The translations under genes were made by a program, and so were the position numbers. From the NCBI GenBank assembly GCA_029974875.1, contig JARKQP010000576.1, forward strand, positions 1 through 31,568: DNA of 31,568 nucleotides, written 5' to 3'. Positions 1 through 7,644 of this stretch are shown one piece after another. How positions within the stretch are numbered: position 1 is the first letter of the stretch; every line of letters begins with the position of its first letter. The notes below the pieces were generated by a model. It saw only the letters and a program-made list of their open reading frames with translations, did not search any database and had not been told where the DNA came from. The DNA comes from Mobilitalea sp. Lineage in GTDB: Bacteria; Bacillota_A; Clostridia; Lachnospirales; Lachnospiraceae.

Positions 1-28
1 CATCATCCACCAATAGTACCCGAAACAT
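1..28 (-). CDS. Response regulator, first codons only (partial)
   Basis: Only the first nine codons are inside the window, reading MFRVLLVDD on the minus strand. This is the standard opening of a receiver domain: a hydrophobic first strand followed by the acidic pair that binds magnesium. A ribosome site AAGGAGG lies at 38-44, nine bases before the ATG, and overlaps the stop codon of the upstream histidine kinase gene. The position right behind a YesM-type kinase makes a YesN-type (receiver plus AraC helix-turn-helix) regulator the expected product, but the output domain is outside the window, so that part is inference. Confidence 0.7.
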
Positions 29-42
29 GAATACCGCCCTCC

Positions 43-1788
43 TTAATTTGATGCATCCGCATCCTCCTCTTTCATGATAGGTATCACATACTCCGTTACG
101 CTGCCATGATCGTTATAAAAATGTATAAATGCATTTTCTCCAAAGATCAATTTAAACCTTTCTTTTACATTCCGAATCCCTATCCGGTATGTTTCATCCC
201 CCTCAAACTGATCCTCGTCCGAATTAATTATTGTCAAAACATCCGCCGGAAATCCAGCACCATAGTCTCTTACAATTACCTTTATGTTGCTGCCCAGCTT
301 CTCAAGATTGACCAGAACCTTTGTCTTTCCGTTATAATCTGAGGCATATTTAATTGAATTTTCAACAAAGGTCTGTATACTTAAGGGAGGTATCAGGGCA
401 TCGTGAAGCTCCTCATCCATGTTAATGCTGTAATTAATTCCATCTGGAAACCTCATCATCTGGATATCCATATAGTTTTTGATATGCTGCAGCTCCTCCC
501 CGACTGAAATCATAGTATTTGCTTTCTTAAACATATACCGGAAATAATTTACCAGGCTGCGGGAAAGCTTCTGGATCTCCCTATACTTCCCTAGCTCTGC
601 AAGGCTGTGCATTAAGCTCATGCAATTCAAGAAAAAATGTGGATGGATCTGGAGCTGCAAGTATTGCAAATGAGCCTCCTTTTCCTTTAATTGCTGCTCA
701 TAGATATGGATTTTCAGATGATGCATCTCGTCCAGCATCCCATTAAAAGTCGTACTGAGGACATAGAATTCCTTCAGCTTGCTTTTCTCATCCGCACGAA
801 TATCCACCTTGCCGGCTTTCACTTCCTCCATTGTTCTGGTAAGAAGCCCGATCGGATGATAGATACCCCGCTGGACCAAAATCGCGCTTAAAGGAATTAA
901 TGCCAGAATGATGATGGAGATAATGATTAGAACATTGCTTACCTTAGCGTATTCCGCCAGGACAGCCTTGTCCGGGATCATTGCTACCAGGCACAGGTCG
1001 GCAGAATCAGAGGCAGCGCTTACGTACAGGTATTTCTGACGGTCGTCCTCAGCCGGAAGTTTCATCTCAATGCTATGATAGCTTTCAGCCAGATCCAGCA
1101 TAACCAGACCGGCAGGATCATCGGTTAATATTTGCCCTTCTAAAGAAGTCATAAATGAAAACCCCTGGTTGCCAGGATTTATTTTTTCTAAGGGCTGCAA
1201 TAATCCATTTAAGCTAATATAGCATCCCAGATAGGTGTTCCTGTCATATACAATTCTGAATAAATAATAATCTTCTCCAAATTTCCATTTAAACCAGCGG
1301 CCGGTGTTTAATTTACCCTGCTGGATCGCCATCAGCAATTTGTTTTGTATTCGTTTCGATTCCAGATTATAATTAACCAGGTCTCCACCCGAGTTCACTG
1401 CAGTAAAAAAATCATCATCTATGATATCGCTTTCCGAGTATACGAAAAAGCCATTCACCTTACTGGTATCAAAGGTAAAATCGGTTAATTGCGTATATAA
1501 ATCATATTTAGCCAGCTGGCGGTCGTTAGAATCTGCGGATACCTGCAATTCGACAATATTCTGATTCTTTGCCATAAATCCGTTGAGCGATACATCCAGC
1601 TCATCCAGCAGATGATCTGTCTGCTGCATATAAAGGCTCAACATGTCCCTCTTCACTTTTGTAACCTGCTCCCGGAGGTTATTCTGGATGCTATAATTTA
1701 CATAGATCAGTGACAAAAAGCTTGGTATGATAAAAATGATTAGAATGATTTTGATCCAGAATGACACAGAATACCTGTTCTTATTCAT
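43..1788 (-). CDS. YesM-type sensor histidine kinase
   Basis: Membrane sensor kinase of 581 residues. Two membrane segments (about residues 11-31 and 285-305) flank an extracytoplasmic sensor domain of about 250 residues. A HAMP-like linker (about 306-360) and a His_kinase/HATPase pair follow. The phospho-acceptor is probably His384 in QIHPHFFLN. The ATP-binding part shows the N box (FVENSIKYA, from about 474), the G1 box DYGAGFP (508-514) and a G2-type GIRNVKERF. Kinases of this type pair with YesN-like response regulators and usually control carbohydrate ABC importers. The ATG has a GGAGG site about eight bases upstream. The gene starts 19 bases after the stop of the TetR gene and leads directly into the response regulator, so the three are likely co-transcribed. 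The signal sensed is unknown. Confidence 0.9.
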   Translation of the reverse strand: MNKNRYSVSFWIKIILIIFIIPSFLSLIYVNYSIQNNLREQVTKVKRDMLSLYMQQTDHLLDELDVSLNGFMAKNQNIVELQVSADSNDRQLAKYDLYTQLTDFTFDTSKVNGFFVYSESDIIDDDFFTAVNSGGDLVNYNLESKRIQNKLLMAIQQGKLNTGRWFKWKFGEDYYLFRIVYDRNTYLGCYISLNGLLQPLEKINPGNQGFSFMTSLEGQILTDDPAGLVMLDLAESYHSIEMKLPAEDDRQKYLYVSAASDSADLCLVAMIPDKAVLAEYAKVSNVLIIISIIILALIPLSAILVQRGIYHPIGLLTRTMEEVKAGKVDIRADEKSKLKEFYVLSTTFNGMLDEMHHLKIHIYEQQLKEKEAHLQYLQLQIHPHFFLNCMSLMHSLAELGKYREIQKLSRSLVNYFRYMFKKANTMISVGEELQHIKNYMDIQMMRFPDGINYSINMDEELHDALIPPLSIQTFVENSIKYASDYNGKTKVLVNLEKLGSNIKVIVRDYGAGFPADVLTIINSDEDQFEGDETYRIGIRNVKERFKLIFGENAFIHFYNDHGSVTEYVIPIMKEEDADASN

Positions 1789-1807
1789 AGCGAATCCTCC
1801 GATATGT

Positions 1808-2434
1808 CTATATTTTAACCTTTATTTTACCTTCCATAATATCCCGGAAGGTTTGAAAAAAGCCCTTTTCCATATTGCCTTTCATTAGATTGCTGGCATA
1901 TTCAAACTCGATGGTGTCCATATGGTCAATCCACCACCGGATTGTCAGCATGAAATCACAGGAAAACAGATCGGCATAGAGGATGGCATAGGGAAGCTTT
2001 TCCTCCGAGTAAAAGGGATCTGTGAGGATGGTTTCCAATATGTCCGCCCTCAGGATCTCCTGCATCTGCCTATACAGATCACTTCCTATATCGGAGCTCC
2101 ATAGGATTTTATAGGTTCTGCTGTTTTTCTTAATGAATTCCTCCGAGTTGCGGAGGTTACGGCTATAGACCGGATTATCAATTTCATCTTTGCCGGCCTT
2201 GATGAAATCATAGTTTTTCTCCTGCTTAAATTCCTCCAGGATCTGTCCCAGGTAATAATCCCTCAGATCATATTTGTCCAGAAAATATTTATAGAAGGTT
2301 GACCGGTTAATACCGGCCTTTTCAATGATTTTCTTAACCGTAATCTTCTGGAAGGATTCCATGGATAAGCAGTGCAAAAGTGCTTCGCAGATCCTTTCCT
2401 TCATCCGGTATGCTCCCTCTTCTTTCCTTGTCAT
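1808..2434 (-). CDS. TetR/AcrR family transcriptional regulator
   Basis: A 208-residue regulator with an N-terminal TetR helix-turn-helix at about residues 28-62 (ITVKKIIEKAGINRSTFYKYF, the usual xTFYxYF recognition helix). The helical C-terminal half, about 140 residues, resembles the DhaS-like TetR C-terminal domain and would bind a ligand or form the dimer. The chosen ATG is preceded by a strong GGAGGAGG site; a second ATG ten codons in has no good site. The gene is divergent from the flavodoxin-ferredoxin gene, with overlapping promoters between them, the usual arrangement for a repressor of its neighbour. It also sits 19 bases ahead of the histidine kinase, so it may head that operon. 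The effector is unknown. Confidence 0.88.
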   Translation of the reverse strand: MTRKEEGAYRMKERICEALLHCLSMESFQKITVKKIIEKAGINRSTFYKYFLDKYDLRDYYLGQILEEFKQEKNYDFIKAGKDEIDNPVYSRNLRNSEEFIKKNSRTYKILWSSDIGSDLYRQMQEILRADILETILTDPFYSEEKLPYAILYADLFSCDFMLTIRWWIDHMDTIEFEYASNLMKGNMEKGFFQTFRDIMEGKIKVKI

Positions 2435-2484
2435 TACTCCTCCTCCCTTTGTAAACCTCCGACATTCCAGACCCTGTTTGTTGA

Positions 2485-2513
2485 TTGTTTACAGTATATC
2501 CTCATGATAGAAT
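2485..2513 (+). promoter_or_regulatory. Possible promoter of the flavodoxin-ferredoxin gene
   Basis: TTGTTT (2485-2490) and TAGAAT (2508-2513) are separated by 17 bases on the plus strand. The -10 box overlaps the -10 box of the divergent tetR promoter, so binding at either would interfere with the other. An alternative -10 TATAAT at 2514-2519 has no well-spaced -35. Confidence 0.45.
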
Positions 2514-2540
2514 TATAATATATCCTTTTTTTGAATTCAA
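2512..2540 (-). promoter_or_regulatory. Sigma-A type promoter of tetR
   Basis: On the minus strand TTGAAT and a perfect TATAAT are separated by exactly 17 bases. The -35 lies inside the 10-bp palindrome TTGAATTCAA (2531-2540), a possible operator half-site for an autoregulating TetR protein, though this is not demonstrated. Confidence 0.65.
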
Positions 2541-2576
2541 CAAAGGAAAAACAGTACATAACCAAAGGAGAATATC

Positions 2577-3536
2577 ATGAAGGTATTAATTATTTACTTT
2601 TCCCAAAGCGGCAATACCAGAAAAATAGCCCACAGTATCGCCGAAGGCTCCCGCGAAGCCGCATCCCAGGTAGATGTCAGATCTATCAAAAAGGTTACCT
2701 ATGATATGCTGGAGGAGTATGACCTGATTGGTCTTGGAAGTCCCATCTGGAAAGCAGATCCACCGAATATCAGAAGGTTCTACCGGAATGCCCCTGATCA
2801 AAAGGGAAAGCATATCTTTTCCTTTGCAACCCATGGGACTATGCCGAGCTTCTACTTCCCTGTCGTACTGCCGAACCTGAAAAAGGCTGGCTTTACCGTA
2901 ATCGGAAGTGCAAGGTGGTATGGCAATGTGGTGATGCCAGGTATGCCGGAGCCATATTATACCGCCGGCCATCCTGATGACCAGGACTGTGCGGAGGCAA
3001 AAGCATTTGGAAAGGAAATGGTTCTGAGAAGTCAGAGGATTACTGCCGGTGAAACGGACCTGATCCCTCCAATGCCAAAGAATGACGTCAATCAAAACCA
3101 GGCCGTAGCAATCGTGAATATGCTGCTGGAATACGGTAACCCCCAAGGAAGGATTATCCGTGACAAGGAAAAATGCATCTACCCCAAATGTACAAGATGC
3201 ATGGACAATTGTACCATGGATTACATTGACCTCTCCTGCAAGCCGCAGAAATTTGGCAGTGAAGGAAATTGCTGCGACGACAACCATGAATGTGCCTGGT
3301 GCTTTATGGTCTGTCCAACCGGCGCAATCCGCCTGGAGCCGGATGTCTATGAGCATATCAAGCCATTTATCGGCGTCAGGAAGCCCCTCTTTGAAACGAT
3401 CCTGAATAAGGCAGAGGAGGATGGGGAATTCCGCAGGCTGATTCCCTTTGATGAGGTAGGCTTTGATACGCCTTATTGCCTTGCCCATCCGAGCAAGCCG
3501 CATTTTAAGGTTCCTGCAAAGCCAGTAGAGGATTAA
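2577..3536 (+). CDS. Flavodoxin-ferredoxin fusion (EFR1-type electron carrier)
   Basis: Cytoplasmic 319-residue electron-transfer protein. Residues 1-180 form a flavodoxin-like domain; the opening IIYFSQSGNTRKIA carries the S/T-x-G-N-T FMN phosphate loop, and the GSPIW stretch is the second flavin contact. Residues 195-255 form a two-cluster ferredoxin-like domain. One cysteine set is C200, C205, C208, C212, with irregular first spacing. The second is around C232/C233, C239, C242 and C246 followed by Pro. Such fusions are common in clostridia and pass electrons between FMN and 4Fe-4S clusters; the partner is not evident here. AAAGGAG lies about eight bases before the ATG. The gene is divergent from tetR and ends in a hairpin terminator shared with the convergent oxidoreductase gene. 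Confidence 0.85.
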   Translation: MKVLIIYFSQSGNTRKIAHSIAEGSREAASQVDVRSIKKVTYDMLEEYDLIGLGSPIWKADPPNIRRFYRNAPDQKGKHIFSFATHGTMPSFYFPVVLPNLKKAGFTVIGSARWYGNVVMPGMPEPYYTAGHPDDQDCAEAKAFGKEMVLRSQRITAGETDLIPPMPKNDVNQNQAVAIVNMLLEYGNPQGRIIRDKEKCIYPKCTRCMDNCTMDYIDLSCKPQKFGSEGNCCDDNHECAWCFMVCPTGAIRLEPDVYEHIKPFIGVRKPLFETILNKAEEDGEFRRLIPFDEVGFDTPYCLAHPSKPHFKVPAKPVED

Positions 3537-3613
3537 AGGCTGTCATCATACCCCTGATTCCTATGCTATTTTAGGAAATAGACACAAAACAGATATTTAT
3601 AGCGTATTTATGA

Positions 3614-3650
3614 CAGGGCAGTTTCTTCCGTAACGGAAGGAACTGCCCTG
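3614..3650. terminator. Bidirectional hairpin terminator
   Basis: Two 17-base arms with one G-T type mismatch (CAGGGCAGTT.. against ..AACTGCCCTG) enclose a TAA loop. The hairpin lies between the convergent flavodoxin-ferredoxin and oxidoreductase genes. The plus-strand tail is T-rich (GATTTATTATTT); the minus-strand side has no clean T run, so termination in that direction is less certain. Confidence 0.7.
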
Positions 3651-3667
3651 GATTTATTATTTATCTG

Positions 3668-4753
3668 CTATTCAAAGAAAACTTCCTTCCCCGTCTTAGC
3701 TGACTGGTAGATCCCCTCAATGATCTGGGTAACCACCATAGCCTCCTCCGGTTTAATAAAGGGCTCCACGTCTTTCCTGATTGCCTTAATCAGCTCTTTG
3801 GATTCCCTGAACATGGGTGGAACCGGCTTTATGGAAAATGGTGCCCCGGAGATACCCATATCCGGCTCCAGAACATACGGCTTTCCATTCTTAACGCCGT
3901 TGATGCGTACTCCCCCCTGATTAAACATATCAACACCGGCCTCCGTACCGCAAAGTGTCGTCTTCATATCTCCACTTAGCATATTGATTAACCAGGCCGC
4001 CTCCAGATATATAGTGGCTCCATTCTTCATCGTGATGATCGCAAAGCCGGAATCCTCCACCTGGAATTCTTCCTCCTGCCACTCTCCCCAAATATTCCCC
4101 TCCGGCTTACCAACCATCTTCCGGTAGGTATGAGCCTTTACACTCAGGGGCTCATAATTATTCATTGCCCAAAGGGTCAGGTCAAGGGCATGGGGAGCGC
4201 CGTCGATCAACACCCCTCCCCCATTCTTTCCAGACAGGTATTCCCCCCATTTGGGTACAGCCCGGTATCTCGCCGCATGGGCTTTCGCATAATAGACATC
4301 CCCTAATTCCCCTTTTTCACACAGCTCCTTAATATAAAGCGCCTCCGGACGGTATCTCCACTGATAACCGACAGTCAGCTTCTTACCTGCCTTTTTGGCC
4401 GCCCCTATCATCGTCTCACATTCTGCCTTAGTGGTCGCCATAGGCTTCTCACAAAGGACATGGTTGCCTGCTTCCAACGCCGCAACTGTCATTTCACAGT
4501 GTAGGGGATTGGGCGTTGCGATATGTATAATATCTGTCTTTACCTCCGCAAGCATCTTCCGGTAATCACTATAAATACCAATACCCTCCAGGCCAAACAG
4601 CTCTGCCAAGCGCACCGCTTTTGCCTCATCAATATCACACAGAGCAACAATCTTAACCTCCGAATTAGCCATCAATCCAGGAAGGTGCTTATCCTCGGCA
4701 ATCCATCCGCATCCAATAACTGCCACATCAAAAACCTTCTTATCTTCTTTCAT
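3668..4753 (-). CDS. Gfo/Idh/MocA family sugar oxidoreductase (copy 1)
   Basis: NAD(P)-dependent oxidoreductase of 361 residues. The Rossmann opening is VAVIGCGWIA (residues 10-19), the catalytic lysine is K103 in CEKPMA, and the C-terminal domain has the D184-x3-H188 pair in GGGVLIDGAPHALD. In C-glycoside catabolism, proteins of this family (DgpA type) oxidise the glucose C3 hydroxyl so that the sugar-aglycone bond can be cleaved. That role is plausible here, but other sugar or inositol substrates cannot be excluded. The start at 4753 is chosen because AGGAGG lies seven bases upstream. A longer reading frame to 4819 would overlap the preceding gene and has no ribosome site. The isomerase gene ends 37 bases upstream, so the two form an operon, duplicated at 13007-11090. 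Confidence 0.88.
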   Translation of the reverse strand: MKEDKKVFDVAVIGCGWIAEDKHLPGLMANSEVKIVALCDIDEAKAVRLAELFGLEGIGIYSDYRKMLAEVKTDIIHIATPNPLHCEMTVAALEAGNHVLCEKPMATTKAECETMIGAAKKAGKKLTVGYQWRYRPEALYIKELCEKGELGDVYYAKAHAARYRAVPKWGEYLSGKNGGGVLIDGAPHALDLTLWAMNNYEPLSVKAHTYRKMVGKPEGNIWGEWQEEEFQVEDSGFAIITMKNGATIYLEAAWLINMLSGDMKTTLCGTEAGVDMFNQGGVRINGVKNGKPYVLEPDMGISGAPFSIKPVPPMFRESKELIKAIRKDVEPFIKPEEAMVVTQIIEGIYQSAKTGKEVFFE

Positions 4754-4790
4754 CCCTATTCCTCCTATCAACATCACATAATTTTTAACA

Positions 4791-5564
4791 TCACACCAAT
4801 ACTTTCTCCCGAGCCTCAACCAGCCCCAGAACCGGATCTTCCTCCGTCATATACTCCAGCCCTATAAACCCATTAAAGGAGGTTCCGGCAATCGCTTCAA
4901 AAACATGCCTATAATTGATCTCACCCTTCGTAATCTCATTCCTACCCGGATTCCCCGCAGCGTGGAAATGCCCGATTTTATCGATATTCTCCGTAATATT
5001 GCGGATCAAATTCCCTTCCGTTATCTGCTGGTGATAGATATCAAATAAGACCTTGACCCTGGGGCTTCCGATTTTGTCGATCACCTCAAAGGCATCCCCT
5101 GAGGAGGATAAATGGTATCCCGGATGGTTTACCAGCAGGTTCAGCGGCTCGATTACTAGGTCGATCTCTTCCTTTTCTAAGACCTCTGCTGCCCGTTTTA
5201 TCGTCTCCAGAAAGGCAGCTCTGTGCTGCGCCCTTGTAATCTCCTTCTTGAAGCTGTCAAATTCCCATCCAGCCTGGCCAATCAGGGTAGGGCAATCCAG
5301 CCGCTTTGCAATACGGATGCTTTCCCTTAATCCCCGGAGATATTCCTCCTGTAATTCCTTCTCTCCCGGGTTCACGAACTTGGTGCAAAAGCTTGCAACC
5401 TCAAGCCCCAAATCATCCTTGGTTTTTTGGAGCAGCTCCATATCCTTATCCCACCAGGTCCAGAATTCGATGGCTTGATACCCTGCCTCCTTTGTCCTCT
5501 TCATGGCTTCTGCAAAGGAGCCTTTTTTCATAAAAACTGCGTCGATGCATACTGAATACTTCAT
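4791..5564 (-). CDS. TIM-barrel sugar isomerase/epimerase, Hyi-like (copy 1)
   Basis: A 257-residue AP-endonuclease-2-type TIM barrel of the hydroxypyruvate isomerase / sugar phosphate isomerase-epimerase group. The expected divalent metal ligands are visible and correctly ordered: E139 (VIEPLN), D175 (LFDIYHQQ), H201 (HFHAAGNPGR) and E237 (GLEYM). The spacing fits Hyi closely. Such enzymes move a carbonyl or invert a carbinol next to it in keto-sugars. Here the partner is a Gfo/Idh/MocA oxidoreductase, so the likely substrate is an oxidised sugar rather than hydroxypyruvate itself (inference). AAGGAGG precedes the ATG by eight bases. It is the first gene of a two-gene operon and is paralogous to the 13007-12234 gene. 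Confidence 0.85.
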   Translation of the reverse strand: MKYSVCIDAVFMKKGSFAEAMKRTKEAGYQAIEFWTWWDKDMELLQKTKDDLGLEVASFCTKFVNPGEKELQEEYLRGLRESIRIAKRLDCPTLIGQAGWEFDSFKKEITRAQHRAAFLETIKRAAEVLEKEEIDLVIEPLNLLVNHPGYHLSSSGDAFEVIDKIGSPRVKVLFDIYHQQITEGNLIRNITENIDKIGHFHAAGNPGRNEITKGEINYRHVFEAIAGTSFNGFIGLEYMTEEDPVLGLVEAREKVLV

Positions 5565-5736
5565 GGCAAACCTCCTTTTCCCTACCTCAATTCTAGCATT
5601 AATGCCTTACTTTTCAGGCTCCTGGTTTACCAAGATATTTCCGGGTCAGCAATTTGTTTCTCTGTGGGAAACCTCCCTGTGGGTCGATGTACCTCCACAT
5701 TGATTCGCTGCAATATTAAGAGATCTGCCAGGAAAC

Positions 5737-5755
5737 GTGTGCCCACCGGGCGCAC
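5737..5755. repeat. GC-rich palindrome beside terminator
   Basis: GTGTGCCCACCGGGCGCAC is an inverted repeat lying immediately beyond the T run of the terminator at 5763-5800. Related palindromes stand at the same place beyond the terminators at 11039-11072 (palindrome 11009-11030) and 14272-14305 (palindrome 14245-14262). Confidence 0.55.
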
Positions 5756-5762
5756 CACAAAA

Positions 5763-5800
5763 AGGATGCTGGCATAGAAATCTCTATGCTGCAGCATCCT
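5763..5800 (-). terminator. Terminator of the NTF2-like gene unit
   Basis: A long hairpin with outer arms AGGATGCTG/CAGCATCCT and inner pairing GCATAGA/TCTATGC. On the minus strand it is followed by a run of five T (5759-5763), a typical intrinsic terminator. It lies about 127 bases beyond the stop codon of the gene at 6397-5927. Confidence 0.8.
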
Positions 5801-5926
5801 CCTGTGATAACATTTATTCTGTTAATAACCTTAGAAGCTTTATTATTCTAGAAGTTTTATTATTTTAAAAGCTATCCTGTTTTAAAGGTTTTTACTACTG
5901 GGAAGCTTTCCTGCATAATGCAGTTA

Positions 5927-6397
5927 TTAAAACTTATATCCTAACTCGTTGAAAGGCGCTTTTGTATCGTCCCACAGATACTCCTCAGGAATGACGAAGC
6001 CATCTGCAACCATTCCATTAATCGGGTTCAGGTACTCTACGATTTCCTGGATCAGGCCATCCTTCATACGGAAGGTGAATAAATAGAAATTCTTATAGTA
6101 GTTGCCCTTGGTATGGTACCCCTCACCAACGCACTTTACCAGGAATAAGTTAGGATCCAAGCCTGGGTAGAATTCCATATCCTTAAACTCCCAGCTCTTT
6201 AAATCCTGCTTATTAAACTCAAAGTTATCTGATAGCTGCTTTGCTCCCCTCCAGGAGAATACCTTCAGGAGTGCCGGGTTAAAGGGAATCGTCTTTGCTC
6301 CGTCCTCTGTAAATAATTTTAAGCGGTCCGATCCGTGGAGCTGGAAATACTGCTTTACTGTGTTTAAATTTTTCTCTCTTAATTCTTGTTCTGTCAT
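5927..6397 (-). CDS. NTF2/SnoaL-like protein (small alpha+beta cone fold)
   Basis: A 156-residue cytoplasmic protein resembling the NTF2-like superfamily (SnoaL / PhzA-PhzB type). It opens with an N-terminal helix (LREKNLNTVKQYFQLHG), followed by alternating strands such as NLFLVKCVGEGYH and YYKNFYLFTFRMKDGLIQEIVEYLNP, the last being the family's typical closing strand. Members act as isomerases, dehydratases or ligand-binding partners, and I cannot assign the reaction. The start at 6397 follows a moderate AAAGGAAG site. A longer frame to 6442 would begin inside the 61-bp repeat and has no site. The gene is downstream of the truncated CGD-like TIM barrel. A second, unrelated-length NTF2-like gene sits in the other CGD operon (28480-27818), suggesting an accessory role in the pathway. 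Confidence 0.7.
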   Translation of the reverse strand: MTEQELREKNLNTVKQYFQLHGSDRLKLFTEDGAKTIPFNPALLKVFSWRGAKQLSDNFEFNKQDLKSWEFKDMEFYPGLDPNLFLVKCVGEGYHTKGNYYKNFYLFTFRMKDGLIQEIVEYLNPINGMVADGFVIPEEYLWDDTKAPFNELGYKF

Positions 6398-6423
6398 CTT
6401 ATCTTTCTTCCTTTCTTGTTGTG

Positions 6424-6484
6424 TTAACGAACACTTGGTCATCAGGCCACAGGGTGTCGAGTGTAAAATAACCTTTATTTCACA
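6424..6484. repeat. 61-bp two-hairpin repeat, solitary copy
   Basis: This has the same length and order of blocks as the three tandem copies at 30978-31159. AACGAACACT, then TGGTC-ATCA-GGCCA, then GGTGT, then an arm pair ending ATTTCACA. Both hairpins are kept although the bases differ: outer ACACT/GGTGT here against ACATT/AATGT there, inner TGGTC/GGCCA against TGACC/GGTCA. It lies 26 bases upstream of the NTF2-like start codon, in the gap between two genes of one unit. Confidence 0.75.
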
Positions 6485-6575
6485 CTGCCTTCAGCTACAT
6501 TTATTACATTATAAAAATATAATACAAATTTAAATACTCCGGGCAGGTATTCCGCAACCACACCATTTGCTCCTG

Positions 6576-7340
6576 CTATACCAGTATCATCCGTTTCTGG
6601 AACGGCTTTGTCGGCATGAGATCCACACGGGGCGAAATATAGGACATGATCGACCTGTAAACGATGCTTACATCATGGTAGCCCTGGATTAAGCCGCCTT
6701 CCTTTTTCACTTTAATGACCGCTACCTCTGAATTAGGCCACTGGACGTCTCCCTGCTCCAGCATCTGCGCCGACACAAAGCCGGGGACATCCTTATTGGG
6801 TCCTTCATATTCACTCAGCAGGTATCCGTCCCAATGATGCTCCATAAAGACCTTTAATATCTCCTTATACGGGATCGTGGTTTCCTCAAAATTCTCATCC
6901 ATATGGTTGAATTTTGCATGGCAGCAATAGATGTATGGCAGAAGGGGAACCAAATCCTCAGGCCTGCTGCAGGGGCTTCCATCCTCCGGCAAGCCCGGCA
7001 TCTGAAAGCCCTTCGGGTCAAATACGGTCTGGAAGGTTCCAAAGTCCACATTTATGCCAAAATGCTTTGTGCCTGTCTGTTCAATAAATTCTATGTAATC
7101 ATCCACTGTCTTTGATTTTAATGAAGTCGGGATATGGATCTCGGGGCACATTCTTACATTGCACTCCTCTGCCAGCGGTAAGGCCATCTTGATAATCTCC
7201 CGCCAGTTCTCCACCGGGGTCAGCTTATCATCAATCACTCCCAGCTTTGTCCTCATAACGGTAAAGCCAAGCCGGTGTGCCAGACGGATATCCCTTACTA
7301 ACTGTCCACGCTTAGGTCCGGTTATTTTATCAATAGACAT
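6576..7340 (-). CDS. Rearranged CGD-like protein: N-truncated alpha TIM barrel with a beta tail
   Basis: A 254-residue protein. Residues 14-190 align with the CGD alpha subunits encoded here (LVRDIRLAHRLGF, EQTGTKHFGI, HAKFNHMDENFEET, SEYEG). They keep all four metal ligands (E67, D99, H141, E177) and the adjacent His69. The first ~100 alpha residues (IKR-SVSLYS onward) are absent, and the stretch between D99 and H141 is short. Residues 197-254 instead match the C-terminal half of CGD beta (DVQWPNSEVAV, then KKEGGLIQGYH, ending MPTKPFQKRMILV). The 5' end looks deliberate: AAGGAGG lies about eight bases before the ATG, and in-frame stops occur just upstream, so no hidden N terminus is readable. 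It could be a decayed remnant of an alpha-beta gene pair joined by deletion, or a retained accessory protein. A complete active barrel seems unlikely without the missing strands. Confidence 0.7.
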   Translation of the reverse strand: MSIDKITGPKRGQLVRDIRLAHRLGFTVMRTKLGVIDDKLTPVENWREIIKMALPLAEECNVRMCPEIHIPTSLKSKTVDDYIEFIEQTGTKHFGINVDFGTFQTVFDPKGFQMPGLPEDGSPCSRPEDLVPLLPYIYCCHAKFNHMDENFEETTIPYKEILKVFMEHHWDGYLLSEYEGPNKDVPGFVSAQMLEQGDVQWPNSEVAVIKVKKEGGLIQGYHDVSIVYRSIMSYISPRVDLMPTKPFQKRMILV

Positions 7341-7433
7341 CCTGGTTCCTCCTTATCTTTCCCTTTATTCCTGCACATTTTTTTCGCATCCAAAGTTTGC
7401 GCCGAAGATGATGCAGGCACAAGCTCCACTTTC

Positions 7434-7505
7434 TTATTTTACCCCATCTGCATCAACGTATCTTCCAACTTATTTTACCCCTTCTGCATCACCGCATCTT
7501 CCAAT
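7434..7505. repeat. Tandem duplication, 36-bp unit
   Basis: Two adjacent 36-base units, each beginning TTATTTTACCCC and ending CATCTTCCAA or TATCTTCCAA, with four mismatches. They occupy the gap upstream of the rearranged CGD-like gene. On the minus strand each unit contains a TAAAAT word that could serve as a -10 box, though no matching -35 was found. Confidence 0.75.
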
Positions 7506-7617
7506 AAATTCACGGCTTACTTTAAATAAATTAAGCTGTTTTCCCTATATGTCAGCCTTTTGGATAAGATCTTAATTTTTTATCCGATTTATTAAGGTCT
7601 TGCCCAAAAAGGCCATA

Positions 7618-7644
7618 AAAAAAGAGGATTCATTCCTCTTTTTT
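7618..7644 (-). terminator. Terminator overlapping the end of the AraC-GH39 gene
   Basis: Eleven-base arms AAAAAAGAGGA / TCCTCTTTTTT around a five-base loop. On the minus strand the hairpin includes the final Lys-Lys-Glu-Glu codons and stop codon of the 10038-7630 gene and ends in a run of seven T. Because both arms carry A/T runs, it could also stop plus-strand transcription. Confidence 0.8.

Larger units (their letters stand above)
5565..5926. other. Intergenic region upstream of isomerase copy 1
   Basis: About 360 bases without a gene. Next to the isomerase is its presumed promoter zone, which holds a possible minus-strand -10 TAGAAT near 5592-5597 and the small palindrome TGGTTTACCA near 5623-5632 as a candidate operator. 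The middle holds a GC-rich palindrome (5737-5755) and a terminator (5763-5800). The remainder, up to the NTF2-like gene, is AT-rich with loosely repeated AGAAG-TTTATTATT words. I see no credible small ORF. Confidence 0.5.

Noticed and set aside
2586..3503. A 305-codon open frame on the minus strand opposite the flavodoxin-ferredoxin gene
   Set aside because: It has no family resemblance and no ribosome site, and lies fully over a well-recognised gene; a coding shadow.
6398..6442. Longer start for the NTF2-like gene
   Set aside because: The extra 15 codons run into the 61-bp repeat and lack a ribosome site; the ATG at 6397 has one.
7159..7575. Plus-strand open frame of 138 codons beside the rearranged CGD gene
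   Set aside because: It overlaps a recognisable minus-strand gene, includes the tandem repeat and shows no family features.
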